Source: Phycisphaerales bacterium | GTDB taxonomy: Bacteria > Planctomycetota > Phycisphaerae > Tepidisphaerales > Tepidisphaeraceae | NCBI GenBank assembly: GCA_028288905.1 | Contig: JAQGHJ010000344.1 | Coordinates: 1 to 13,127 of the forward strand | Reading direction: 5' to 3' | Length of the DNA: 13,127 bases | Part shown: positions 1 to 6,102 of the stretch, piece by piece | How the letters are laid out: every line of letters starts with the position of its first letter | Position numbering within the stretch: the stretch's first letter is position 1 | Made by a program: the position numbers and the translations under genes | Notes under the pieces: generated by a model | What the model was told of the DNA's origin: nothing | Databases searched by the model: none | Seen by the model: the letters and a program-made list of their open reading frames with translations, nothing else

Positions 1-2
1 GG

Positions 3-449
3 CCGTTCGCTGCGCCGCGGTCCGCCGCCCGCGCCGCCGGAGCCGCGGCCACCGACACCGCCCGGGCACCCGACTCATTTGCGGCGGCAATCACGATGGC
101 GGCCGAGAAGGCTGGCGACCCAGCGGCCGCAGTGACGCCCGCGGACGCGGCCGGTGCCTCACTGGCCTCGGCCGACCCGGCGTCGGAGCCCACCTTCCGC
201 GGCTCGCCGTACGGGTCGGCGACGTCGGCGAGCGCGACCGCCACGGCGACTCCGGGGCCGACCTGTTTCTTGGGCGAGCAGGCCGGTCCGGGAATGTTGA
301 CGGACACCGCGGCCTACTTCAATCCCCCCGTGTCGGCCACGGTCGCAGGGACAGGGGCCGGCGGCGTGCCCGAGCCGACCTCCCTTGCCTTGCTCGCCGC
401 CGGAACTGCGGGGCTGCTCGCCCGCCGCAGTCGCCGTCAGCGGGCCTGA
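3..449 (+). CDS. PEP-CTERM sorting-domain protein, C-terminal part
   Basis: The reading frame is open from the left edge to TGA at 447-449, so the gene probably begins outside the window; an ATG at 96 would give a 117-residue version. The visible protein is low-complexity and rich in Ala, Ser, Thr and Pro, with a Ser-Ala-Thr stretch around 220-255, and has no recognisable catalytic domain. The end is a textbook PEP-CTERM tail: VPEP at 366-377, a hydrophobic segment of Leu, Ala and Gly, then a basic ARRSRRQR end. In bacteria with an exosortase this tail anchors or sorts exported proteins to the envelope or extracellular matrix, and planctomycetes encode many of them. The function of this protein is unknown; an exported surface or matrix role is inferred from the tail alone. 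The gene converges on the DUF2007 gene to the right. Confidence 0.72.
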   Translation, partial: PFAAPRSAARAAGAAATDTARAPDSFAAAITMAAEKAGDPAAAVTPADAAGASLASADPASEPTFRGSPYGSATSASATATATPGPTCFLGEQAGPGMLTDTAAYFNPPVSATVAGTGAGGVPEPTSLALLAAGTAGLLARRSRRQRA

Positions 450-499
450 ATGCCATGTGGTACGGCGGCTTCGGACGTGAAGTAGCCGGCCGACACGGT

Positions 500-638
500 T
501 GTGGTGCGGCCGTCCCGGCTGCACGGGCAGGCGGCGGCACGTTGCCCCCGACCACGACGGGGGCGTCTGCCGCGCGGCCCTTCGCAACGGGAAATGTCGT
601 CCTTGCGGGACGAGTGCAGGCGGGACGGCCGCACCACA
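500..638. repeat. 139-bp inverted-repeat element in convergent gap
   Basis: Positions 500-524 and 614-638 are inverted copies of each other over 25 bases with one mismatch (18 perfect at the outer ends, sharing TGTGGTGCGGCCGTCCCG). Inside lies a second hairpin, GCCCCCG at 544-550 with CGGGGGC at 558-564. The element sits in the 450-762 gap between two convergent genes. It could act as a two-way terminator, although no T-run is visible, or be a small non-autonomous mobile or palindromic repeat. The rest of the gap (450-499 and 639-762) shows nothing I can name; the open frames there have no family resemblance. Confidence 0.6.
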
Positions 639-762
639 GGGCCGCGACCCGCCCACACACGCTCCCCACCGAGGACGCCGGAAACGGGTGGCGGCATGCG
701 ATCCGAGATGCGACGAACACGCCGTCACGTCGAAAGGCCCTTGCCGTCCGACAAACCGACCA

Positions 763-1146
763 TCACGGAGTGGTGATGCCGCCGGCCGCCGTTGCCCGGT
801 CGTGGCCGCAGTGCCAGCACGCCGTGAACTGTTGCTCGTTCGCCCGGCCGCAGGTCGCGCACGTCCACGTCGGCCGGGCGGTCACGTCGGCGGTCGCGTC
901 GTCCGCCTCTGTGGCGTTGGCGTGAGACGCGTCCCGCCGGCGGTATTCGTCGACGATCGGCAAGGCGGCCGCCTCGTCGGCGTCATCCACCCACACCGTC
1001 GGGAGCGAGTCTCGGGTCAGGTTCAGATTGCCCCACGCCTCCTGCAACGCCTCGCCCTGCACGACGGCCCGCACCCCCTCCTGCACCAGTAAGGCCTTGA
1101 GGAAGTTCGCGTCCAAGCCGTCGCGGGCGGTGTAAATCGAGCGCAT
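763..1146 (-). CDS. DUF2007 domain protein with C-terminal zinc ribbon
   Basis: This is a 127-residue protein. The first 70 or so residues match the DUF2007 (putative signal-transducing protein) pattern: it opens MRSIYTARDGLDANFLKALL, and residues 24-55 hold a GVRAVVQGEAL-type turn and PTVWVDDADEAAA, as in ACT-like small domains. After an acidic Ala/Asp/Thr linker, Cys96, Cys99, Cys110 and Cys113 form a C-x2-C-x10-C-x2-C zinc ribbon (WTCATCG and CWHCG). The frame stays open upstream to 1296, but those residues are Arg/Pro-rich and unlike the family, so I chose ATG 1146; no Shine-Dalgarno is visible. The family has no established biochemical role. The zinc ribbon suggests protein or nucleic-acid contact, which is inference. 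It follows the ABM gene on the same strand after 151 bases. Confidence 0.72.
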   Translation of the reverse strand: MRSIYTARDGLDANFLKALLVQEGVRAVVQGEALQEAWGNLNLTRDSLPTVWVDDADEAAALPIVDEYRRRDASHANATEADDATADVTARPTWTCATCGRANEQQFTACWHCGHDRATAAGGITTP

Positions 1147-1273
1147 GGCCGGCAGCCTACCCGAGCGGCGGCGACGTCCGTCAGGCGAGAAATGGACCGG
1201 GGCTTGGGCGGGGCTGAGAGCGTTGAAGCGAAGGTGCGGGACGAGCACGGAGCGGCGGGTGCAGGGGCAGGGA

Positions 1274-1290
1274 CGCCCGCGAAACGGGCG
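1274..1290 (-). terminator. Hairpin just after the ABM gene stop
   Basis: CGCCCG (1274-1279) pairs with CGGGCG (1285-1290) across a 5-base loop. The hairpin begins 7 bases beyond the stop codon of the minus-strand ABM gene. There is no T-run, so it is either a Rho-independent-like stop without the U tract or an mRNA 3' stabiliser. Confidence 0.35.
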
Positions 1291-1297
1291 CATCACC

Positions 1298-1585
1298 TCA
1301 GGCGTCGGCGTAGATCTTGTGCTCCGGCCGGCCCCGCAGGACTTCTTCCTTCCCCCACGTCACGACGGCCTTGAAGGCGTCGCTGCGGACGAAGGCGCCG
1401 AAGTCCTCCTTCCGCTCCCACCGGCTGATGATCAGATAGCTGCCGCGGCGGGCGACGTCCTCGAACAGCCGCGATTCGACGTGCCCCGGCGTCGTACCCA
1501 GCACGTCGATGACCTTCAGGAAGGCGTCGACGAACGTCTGCTCCTTCCCCGGTAACACGTCGTAATGCATCCCTACAGTAGTCAT
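1298..1585 (-). CDS. Antibiotic biosynthesis monooxygenase (ABM)-domain protein
   Basis: This 95-residue single-domain protein has the usual ABM length. Family features visible are the opening GMHYDVLPGKEQTFVDAF (first strand and helix, with the PGKE turn), GHVESRLFEDV in the middle, YLIISRWERKEDFGAF (the conserved strand ending in W, then helix) and the SDAFKAV end helix. ABM proteins form ferredoxin-like dimers. Members include quinone-forming monooxygenases and heme-degrading enzymes such as IsdG/HmoA, but many have no known substrate, and nothing here decides between them. ATG 1585 gives the best N-terminus; ATG 1570 (residue 6) is a possible alternative. Upstream on the same strand, 160 bases away, is the end of a small RNA unit; read-through from it would make that unit the gene's leader. 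A quinone or oxidative-stress link with wrbA nearby is only an inference. Confidence 0.8.
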   Translation of the reverse strand: MTTVGMHYDVLPGKEQTFVDAFLKVIDVLGTTPGHVESRLFEDVARRGSYLIISRWERKEDFGAFVRSDAFKAVVTWGKEEVLRGRPEHKIYADA

Positions 1586-1745
1586 GGGTGTGGCGGGCGA
1601 TCGCGTTGGCGGCGGTCAGCAGATTCGACGGCTGCTATCGTCCCACGAGCGGCCCGAAACCTCAACTCGTCAGCACGGACCGTTGCCACGGGGTGGACTC
1701 ACGACGTCGGAAACGCAAAGGGCAGCGCAGGGAAACCAGGGGCGC

Positions 1746-1789
1746 AAAAAAACTTCCGGAGGCGCGGCTCCTACACCGCCTCCGGAAGT
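1746..1789 (-). terminator. Strong intrinsic terminator of the small RNA
   Basis: Positions 1752-1764 and 1777-1789 form a perfect 13-bp stem (ACTTCCGGAGGCG with its complement) around a 12-base loop. On the minus strand the stem runs straight into seven T (1752-1746, the first being the last stem base). The plus strand has no T-run after the stem, so orientation is clear: it ends a transcript coming from higher coordinates, not the ABM transcript. Confidence 0.8.
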
Positions 1790-1852
1790 GCGCCACGGCA
1801 CAAAGCCGTATAGATTGTGACCTCTTTGCAAGCGACTGAATCGCTCGGAACG
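1746..1852 (-). ncRNA. Candidate small structured RNA with its own promoter and terminator
   Basis: On the minus strand a sigma70-like promoter (1888-1859) is followed about 100 bases later by a strong intrinsic terminator ending in seven U. Between them no protein frame looks real, but several short hairpins are visible: CTCGGA/TCCGAG (1858-1844, overlapping the start point), GCGA/TCGC (1844-1832) and ACGGC/GCCGT (1809-1795). The predicted transcript is about 107 nt. I compared it by eye with SRP RNA, 6S, tmRNA, RNase P RNA, 5S rRNA and several common riboswitch cores and saw no match. It may be a free sRNA, or an attenuator/riboswitch leader for the ABM gene 160 bases downstream. Confidence 0.5.
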
Positions 1853-1858
1853 TCCGAG

Positions 1859-1888
1859 ACTGTACCGACCCTTCACGACCGCTGTCAA
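1859..1888 (-). promoter_or_regulatory. Sigma70-like promoter for the small RNA
   Basis: Read on the minus strand, TTGACA (1888-1883) is a perfect -35 and is followed after 18 bases by TACAGT (1864-1859), a fair -10. The surrounding sequence is AT-richer than the rest of the window. A 6-bp inverted repeat (1858-1844) begins directly after the -10 and could be an operator over the start point or the first stem of the RNA. Confidence 0.55.
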
Positions 1889-2346
1889 CCTAAACTCAGG
1901 GCCGACAATAACCCCGTCCACTCTGTCCTAAGGCGAATCAAATAAAACATTTATGAACTTTCCACGCAGCAATCAATGCGCTTCGTTTGGTCAGGGGTAA
2001 GTGGCTTGAATAGAGGCAGTAAGAATCGTTTTGGTCACCATTCGTGGGGAGAATTTTGCGTCGGGAAAGGGGCGGTATCAGACGCGGAGCCCCACGTTTA
2101 TTGCGATGAGCGTAAGAGCTCGACACATCTGAGCGGTCGCCCCAAGCTGTGGCGTCGCGACACCTGACATCTACCAGCCTTAGCACGCTCCGCTCCTGAC
2201 GCTGATTTGGGATCTAAAGGGCGGGTTCCGAAATCGTGGTTACGGCTGAAGCCTCATAAACCTGACTCAACGGATTTCGGAGATTGCATTATGCTGCTCG
2301 ACGGGTGTTCCTTCAGAGGCCCAAGGAATTTAAATATGGCGCATTT
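1889..2346. other. AT-richer intergenic stretch without a recognisable gene
   Basis: This part of the ABM-marR gap is clearly less GC-rich than its surroundings. Short open frames exist (for example 1976-2167 on + and 1938-2186 on -), but their translations resemble no family, lack ribosome sites and have ordinary chance length, so I do not call them genes. No tRNA, rRNA or transposase remnant was recognised. The base shift could mark an old insertion, an untranslated control region, or undetected RNA. Confidence 0.5.
2227..2281. repeat. Inverted repeat upstream of the MarR promoter
   Basis: TCCGAAATC (2227-2235) and GATTTCGGA (2273-2281) are perfect 9-bp inverted copies with a 37-base interval. 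They lie 115 bases or more upstream of the regulator's start codon. They could be the foot of a structured RNA, two operator half-sites, or the ends of a small insertion relic; the sequence does not decide. Confidence 0.4.
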
Positions 2347-2376
2347 TTGCCACTGATAGAAAAGGCCGGACATTAT
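2347..2376 (+). promoter_or_regulatory. Possible promoter of the marR gene
   Basis: TTGCCA (2347-2352) and CATTAT (2371-2376) are separated by 18 bases and would start transcription near 2383, inside the adjacent palindrome. TATACT (2381-2386) within the palindrome is an alternative -10 without a clear -35. Either choice gives an mRNA with a very short or no 5' leader, in keeping with the lack of a Shine-Dalgarno before ATG 2396. Confidence 0.4.
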
Positions 2377-2392
2377 GGTTTATACTTAAACC
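2377..2392. promoter_or_regulatory. Palindromic operator candidate, likely MarR autoregulation site
   Basis: GGTTTATACTTAAACC is a perfect inverted repeat (6-bp arms, 4-base centre) ending three bases before the marR start codon and overlapping the predicted start of transcription. MarR-family dimers usually bind such AT-rich 16-20 bp palindromes at their own promoters. Binding here would block transcription of marR and, if co-transcribed, wrbA. Confidence 0.6.
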
Positions 2393-2395
2393 GTC

Positions 2396-2959
2396 ATGCC
2401 TGCTTCGGCTCCACGCCTCGGGATCGCTTTACCCATTGCCGAGTCGCCGGCCGAGTTGCGGCTTCGGGCGTGGGTTCAGATGGTCCGCACGTTCCACATC
2501 GTGGAGCGGCGCCTCGTGGCGATGTTGGCCGCGCAGGACATCACCCTGCCGCAGTTCGACCTGCTGGCCACGCTGCGGTTCGGCGAGGGCGTCACCCAGC
2601 AGGAGCTGGCCGGGCGGCTGCTGGTCACGAAGGGGAACGTCTGCGGCCTGCTGAACCGGCTCGAACAGGCCGGATGGGTCGAGCGCCGGCCCGACCCGGC
2701 CGACGCCCGGGCGAACCGGCTGTACCTGACTCCCGCCGGGCGGCAAAAGATCGACTCGGTCCGCCCGGCCCACGACGCGTTCGTCCTCGAAATGTTGGGC
2801 GGGTTCTCCGACGCCGACGTGGGGCAGTTCCGACAAGCGATGGCCGACCTCGAATCGGCCGCGGGACGGCCCCGGGACGGGCGCAGCAGTTCAACGCAAG
2901 AGGACGGAACGACGAACGACGACACACAGCCGAATGACACCGCTCATCCGCCCGATTAA
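2396..2959 (+). CDS. MarR-family transcriptional regulator
   Basis: This 187-residue protein has a complete MarR winged-helix core. Dimerisation helix residues run about 20-47 (ELRLRAWVQMVRTFHIVERR), then LPQFDLLATL (51-60), helix-turn-helix VTQQELAGRLLVTKGNVCGLLNRLEQAGW (66-94), and the wing RRPDPADARANRLYLTPAGR (98-116) with the family's D-x-R and T-x-x-G features. The tail after residue 155 is polar and disordered. Cys83 sits in the recognition helix; whether it senses oxidants is unknown. MarR proteins are usually repressors released by small phenolic or quinone-like ligands or by oxidation. ATG 2396 is chosen because the frame and domain fit and a palindrome abuts it. wrbA follows after 101 bases on the same strand, so control of a quinone-detoxifying enzyme is a sound inference. 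Confidence 0.88.
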   Translation: MPASAPRLGIALPIAESPAELRLRAWVQMVRTFHIVERRLVAMLAAQDITLPQFDLLATLRFGEGVTQQELAGRLLVTKGNVCGLLNRLEQAGWVERRPDPADARANRLYLTPAGRQKIDSVRPAHDAFVLEMLGGFSDADVGQFRQAMADLESAAGRPRDGRSSSTQEDGTTNDDTQPNDTAHPPD

Positions 2960-3020
2960 CCGGCGCGACGGCGCTGGCCCGCGGGATGTCCCCGGGCCGA
3001 GACGCCGCGCCCGAAAACCT

Positions 3021-3042
3021 CGTCCGCCCCGCGGGGCGGACG
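3021..3042. promoter_or_regulatory. Perfect 22-bp GC palindrome before wrbA
   Basis: The 22 bases are fully self-complementary, centred between 3031 and 3032 (CGTCCGCCCCG followed by its complement). They end four bases before the wrbA Shine-Dalgarno. As RNA this would be a stable hairpin in the marR-wrbA intercistronic region, able to stabilise the wrbA message or attenuate read-through; as DNA it could be a second operator. Confidence 0.5.
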
Positions 3043-3046
3043 CCCG

Positions 3047-3052
3047 AAGGAG
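3047..3052 (+). promoter_or_regulatory. Shine-Dalgarno site of wrbA
   Basis: AAGGAG lies 8 bases before ATG 3061. It decides the start against the in-frame upstream ATG at 2986, whose extra 25 residues do not belong to the WrbA fold. Most other genes in this window have no such site. Confidence 0.8.
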
Positions 3053-3060
3053 AACCTCCC

Positions 3061-3678
3061 ATGGCAGCGAAGGTCCAGATCGTCTTTTACAGCCTGTACG
3101 GCCACGTGTACCACATGGCCAACGCGGTGGCCGAGGGGGCCAAGTCCGCCGGCGCCGACGTCGAGCTGTTCCAGGTGGCCGAGACGCTGCCGGCCGAAGT
3201 GCTGGCAAAGATGGGGGCGACGGACGCAAAGAAGGCGTTCGCCCACGTCCCAATCGCTGACCCGAAGCACCTCGTCGACGCGGACGCGATCATCCTTGGG
3301 ACCGGCACCCGGTACGGCAGCGCGACGGCCCAGATGCAGGCATTCCTCGACGCGACCGGCGGGCTGTGGGGCACCGGGGCGCTGATCGGCAAGGTCGGCA
3401 GCGCGTTCACGAGCACCGCCAGCCAGCACGGCGGGCAGGAGACGACGCTGATCAGCCTGCACACGTTCTTCTACCACCAGGGCATGGTCGTCAGCGGCGT
3501 GCCGTACGCCGCCCAGGAACTGCTGACGCTGGCCGAGATGAGCGGCGGGACCCCGTACGGGGCGTCGACGATCACGGGGCCGAAGGGCGAGCGGATGCCG
3601 AGCGCCAACGAGCTGGCGATCGCCCGCTTCCAAGGCAAGCACGTCGCCGGGCTAGTGGCGAAGCTCGCGGCGAAGTGA
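3061..3678 (+). CDS. wrbA: NAD(P)H:quinone oxidoreductase WrbA (type IV)
   Basis: This 205-residue protein has normal WrbA length and is collinear with E. coli WrbA as I recall it. The flavodoxin-like FMN phosphate loop is YSLYGHVYHMA (residues 10-20). GTGTRYGSATAQMQAFLDATGGLW (80-103) forms the second flavin loop, FTSTASQHGGQETTL (116-130) the third, and HGM-like HQGMVV at 139-144 with GGTPYGASTI (162-171) is the WrbA signature. WrbA tetramers in the cytoplasm reduce quinones by two electrons using NAD(P)H, avoiding semiquinone radicals. Start ATG 3061 is backed by an AAGGAG site. It lies 101 bases after a MarR gene, a common pairing, and a GC palindrome sits in between. Nothing is truncated or missing. 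Confidence 0.95.
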   Translation: MAAKVQIVFYSLYGHVYHMANAVAEGAKSAGADVELFQVAETLPAEVLAKMGATDAKKAFAHVPIADPKHLVDADAIILGTGTRYGSATAQMQAFLDATGGLWGTGALIGKVGSAFTSTASQHGGQETTLISLHTFFYHQGMVVSGVPYAAQELLTLAEMSGGTPYGASTITGPKGERMPSANELAIARFQGKHVAGLVAKLAAK

Positions 3679-3752
3679 CCAGGGGCGGGAGGCTGGCCCG
3701 ACACGGCCCGGCCGGCCTGCACGCCGTTAGCCCGCGTTGCGGGGCAAGACCC

Positions 3753-3853
3753 GTTTGTCATCCTGAGGGAGGTGAAGAAATTGCGGCGAGGTAGTTCCGC
3801 TTACTGACCGTTCTTCCGGCCCGAGATCCTTCACTTCGCTCTGGATGACAAAC
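3753..3853. repeat. REP-like imperfect hairpin repeat (TCATCC..GAAG type)
   Basis: The 25 bases 3753-3777 pair with 3829-3853 with 22 matches; the outer 11 (GTTTGTCATCC) are perfect. The minus strand reads TCATCCAGAGCGAAGTGAAG then GATCTCGGGC. From memory, words of the form TCATCCTGAGCGAAG(T/C)GAAGGATCT recur in intergenic DNA of many unrelated bacteria, so this is most likely one copy of a dispersed extragenic palindromic repeat. It sits between the convergent wrbA and SpoIIE genes and could also end transcription both ways. Confidence 0.7.
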
Positions 3854-3880
3854 AGTTTGAACGCCCAGCGCGACTGCCGC

Positions 3881-3901
3881 GGGCCCGACCGCGTCGGGCC
3901 C
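3881..3901. terminator. GC-rich hairpin in wrbA/SpoIIE convergent gap
   Basis: GGGCCCGAC (3881-3889) pairs perfectly with GTCGGGCCC (3893-3901) around a CGC loop. It lies 37 bases past the stop of the minus-strand phosphatase and 200 bases past wrbA. There is no T-run on either side, so a role as bidirectional terminator is plausible but unproved. Confidence 0.45.
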
Positions 3902-3938
3902 AGGAGCGGTACGGCAATGCCAGACCTGCCCCATCTCT

Positions 3939-5237
3939 TCACAAACACCGGATCGCGATCAACGTCTGGTCGTCCGTCGGCGGTGCGTTTTCCCCGAACG
4001 TGGCCACCTCCGCCCGCACCCGTGCGACGCACCCCTCGGCATCCCGCGCCCCGCAGGCCAGCAGGAGGGCGTCGAGCCGCTCGGTCCCGAACAGCTCGCG
4101 ACGGCCGGCCCCGTTCAGCGGGGCCATCGCCTCGGTGATCCCATCGGTGTACAGGAGCAGCAGGTCGCCGCGCTCCAGGGCGACGGTGGTCTGGTCGTAC
4201 GTCACGTCCCCGACGATCCCCAGCGGCAAGGCCCCGGTCTCGTCGAGGGACAGGACGCGGTCGCCGCGGACGAGCCGGGGCGGGTTGTGCCCGGCCCGGG
4301 CGTACGTGAGCGTGCGGGCGGCCGGGTCGAGCACGGCGTAAAAGGCGGTGACGAACGTCCCGCCCCGGGTGTAGGACCGGACGAGCCGGTCGTTGAGGTA
4401 CTCCAGCAGGGCGGCCGGCGGCGCGTGCGTGCCCGGCCGGGCGTGGGCGACGGCGTGGGTGATCGCCATGAGCACGGCGGCCGGCGTGCCGTGCCCGCTC
4501 ACGTCGGCGATGAACAGCCCCCACCCGCCGTCGGGGAGCGGGAAGAAGTCGTAGTAGTCGCCGCCGGCCCGGGCGCTGGTCTGGTAGAACGCCGCGACCT
4601 CAAATCCGGGGACCGAAGGCAGCGCCGCCGGCAACAGCGACCGTTGAATCTCCCCGACGGCCTGCAGCTCGGCGTCGAGCGCTGCCAAAGCCGACGTGAG
4701 CCGGTTGCGGAGGACCAGGTTCTGCGTCCCCCGGCCGAACAGCCCGGACTGCCAGTGCAGCATCGGGATCATCGCCGGGTCCAGGTCGTCCCCCGGCGCG
4801 AGCAACATCGCCGTCACGTTCAGCGCGTCGCCGTTGTCGTACTGGGGGAGGGCGACCAGCCGGTCGAACCCCTCGAGGTAGAACCGCCCGGGGTCGTCGG
4901 CCGCCAGTCGGGCAGGTAAATCGTCGATCACGACCGGCCTGCCGGCGTACGCCAACTCCCCCAGGAGCCCGCCGGCCAGGCGGGGCAGCCGGTCCCGCTG
5001 CGTCCACGGGTTGAGTTGTTCGGGGAACCGCGACGACCGGGTGACGAGGTACGACGGGGCCACCTCCCCGCGGCGGGACAGCGACACGTACCCGCCGCGG
5101 GGCATCAGGTCGCCGATCCCGTCCCAGTAGACGTCGACGAGTTCCTCGGGATCGGTGACGCCGGAGATCGCCTTCATCGTCCGGTCGATGATCGCCAGCT
5201 CGTCCTGCCATGATCGCCGCGTGGACATCGGCGGCAT
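3939..5237 (-). CDS. SpoIIE-family PP2C-type serine phosphatase
   Basis: From ATG 5237 the protein has 432 residues. Residues 1-180 form a divergent GAF-like or family-specific sensor half (for example ELAIIDRTMKAISGVTDPEEL and RPVVIDDLPARLA). A short helical linker with EIQRSLLPAALP (about 196-207) is the conserved lead into SpoIIE domains. The phosphatase domain follows: AGGDYYDFF (224-232), FIADVSGHG (242-250), YARAGHNPP (312-320), LLLLYTDGITEA (359-370) and DDQTLIAI (422-429), which keep the metal-binding aspartates. Such enzymes dephosphorylate anti-sigma-factor antagonists or similar partners in partner-switching signalling; no partner is encoded here. Start is uncertain: ATG 5228 (three codons later) and ATG 5291 (18 codons earlier, 7 bases after the methyltransferase stop) are alternatives, none with a good ribosome site. 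The upstream extension is Arg/Pro-rich and looks non-domain. Confidence 0.88.
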   Translation of the reverse strand: MPPMSTRRSWQDELAIIDRTMKAISGVTDPEELVDVYWDGIGDLMPRGGYVSLSRRGEVAPSYLVTRSSRFPEQLNPWTQRDRLPRLAGGLLGELAYAGRPVVIDDLPARLAADDPGRFYLEGFDRLVALPQYDNGDALNVTAMLLAPGDDLDPAMIPMLHWQSGLFGRGTQNLVLRNRLTSALAALDAELQAVGEIQRSLLPAALPSVPGFEVAAFYQTSARAGGDYYDFFPLPDGGWGLFIADVSGHGTPAAVLMAITHAVAHARPGTHAPPAALLEYLNDRLVRSYTRGGTFVTAFYAVLDPAARTLTYARAGHNPPRLVRGDRVLSLDETGALPLGIVGDVTYDQTTVALERGDLLLLYTDGITEAMAPLNGAGRRELFGTERLDALLLACGARDAEGCVARVRAEVATFGENAPPTDDQTLIAIRCL

Positions 5238-5298
5238 CGTAATGGGGCCCGCCGAGGGCCGCGAGAGAGGCCCGCGAGGCGAGCGCCTCATAGGCCGA

Positions 5299-6102
5299 TC
5301 ACCCGACGGGCTCGCCGGCCTCGCGGTGGGCGACGGCGAACGCCAGAGACCCGTCCGCTGCGTACACCTTTGCGGCCCGCAGGCAGGACTCGACGTATGC
5401 GGCAGACGGCTCCTCGGCCGGCGGCAGCTTCGTCTCGGCGGCGAATGCCCGCAGGTCGGCCACGTCCGGCACGTGCCCCCGCGGCCGGTTCTGGAACACC
5501 CACTCGACGAAGTCCAACTCCTCGCCCCACCACCCGACGGCCTTGGCCCGGACGACTGCCTGGATCGCCTGCGTGTCCCGCACCGCGGCCGGGTCCCCGA
5601 GCTCGGGCCAGATGTCCACGTACAGATAGTCCGCCGCCGCCCCGCCGAGGTCGGCCGGCGTCAGCTTCAGGGCGTCGGCGTGGACGAACGTCACCTTGTC
5701 CCGCCCGGGCCAGCGGTCGAACCCGGTCCCCCGCTGCACGAGGTCGATCGTCGACCCGTCCCGGTCGACGGCGATCACCCGGTCCACCTCCGGCCGGCCC
5801 GCGACGTTGAACAGGTACAGCCCCATGCCGACGCCGCACACGACCACCGTCCCGCGGGCCCGGTCGACGTGGACGGCGTGCGACTCCCGCTCGAGCCGGG
5901 ACGTCGACATCCAGACGTCCCCCTGGTTCTCGAGGTAGTGGCCGGGCGGCTCGGCCCCGAGCCCGGTGAAGTACCCCCGCTCGGTGGTCTCGACCGGCTT
6001 GTGCCGCAGCGACCAGCCACGGTAGTCGCCGCAGAGGTAGTCGGGGGCGGACGGGTACGGCAGGTGGGCCGGCAGGCCGGCGGGTCGGATCTGAGCGGGC
6101 AT
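5299..6102 (-). CDS. SAM-dependent methyltransferase-like (spermidine-synthase-type fold) protein
   Basis: This is a 267-residue protein. A Rossmann methyltransferase core is readable: TVVVCGVGMGLYLFNV (85-100) is the glycine-rich motif I, VDRVIAVDRDGSTIDL (106-121) carries the acidic motif II, KVTFVHADAL (136-145) is motif III with Asp143, and ADYLYVDIWPELGD (157-170) is motif IV. The layout (acidic pair after strand 2, then DIWP) resembles spermidine-synthase-like proteins. The N-terminal 80 residues (DYLCGDYRGWSLRHKPVETTERGYF) match no family I can name and may shape the substrate site. No substrate can be assigned. ATG 6102 was chosen because the open frame beyond it (to 6288) is Arg-rich and unlike a folded domain. 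The SpoIIE gene starts 7 to 70 bases downstream, so the two are probably co-transcribed. Confidence 0.7.
   Translation of the reverse strand: MPAQIRPAGLPAHLPYPSAPDYLCGDYRGWSLRHKPVETTERGYFTGLGAEPPGHYLENQGDVWMSTSRLERESHAVHVDRARGTVVVCGVGMGLYLFNVAGRPEVDRVIAVDRDGSTIDLVQRGTGFDRWPGRDKVTFVHADALKLTPADLGGAAADYLYVDIWPELGDPAAVRDTQAIQAVVRAKAVGWWGEELDFVEWVFQNRPRGHVPDVADLRAFAAETKLPPAEEPSAAYVESCLRAAKVYAADGSLAFAVAHREAGEPVG

Noticed and set aside
1976..2167. 63-codon plus-strand frame (and an 82-codon minus-strand one at 1938-2186)
   Set aside because: No family resemblance, no ribosome site, and length expected by chance in AT-richer DNA.
2986..3060. Longer wrbA start at ATG 2986
   Set aside because: The added residues run through the palindrome and Shine-Dalgarno; WrbA proteins begin at MAAKVQIVFY-like sequence.
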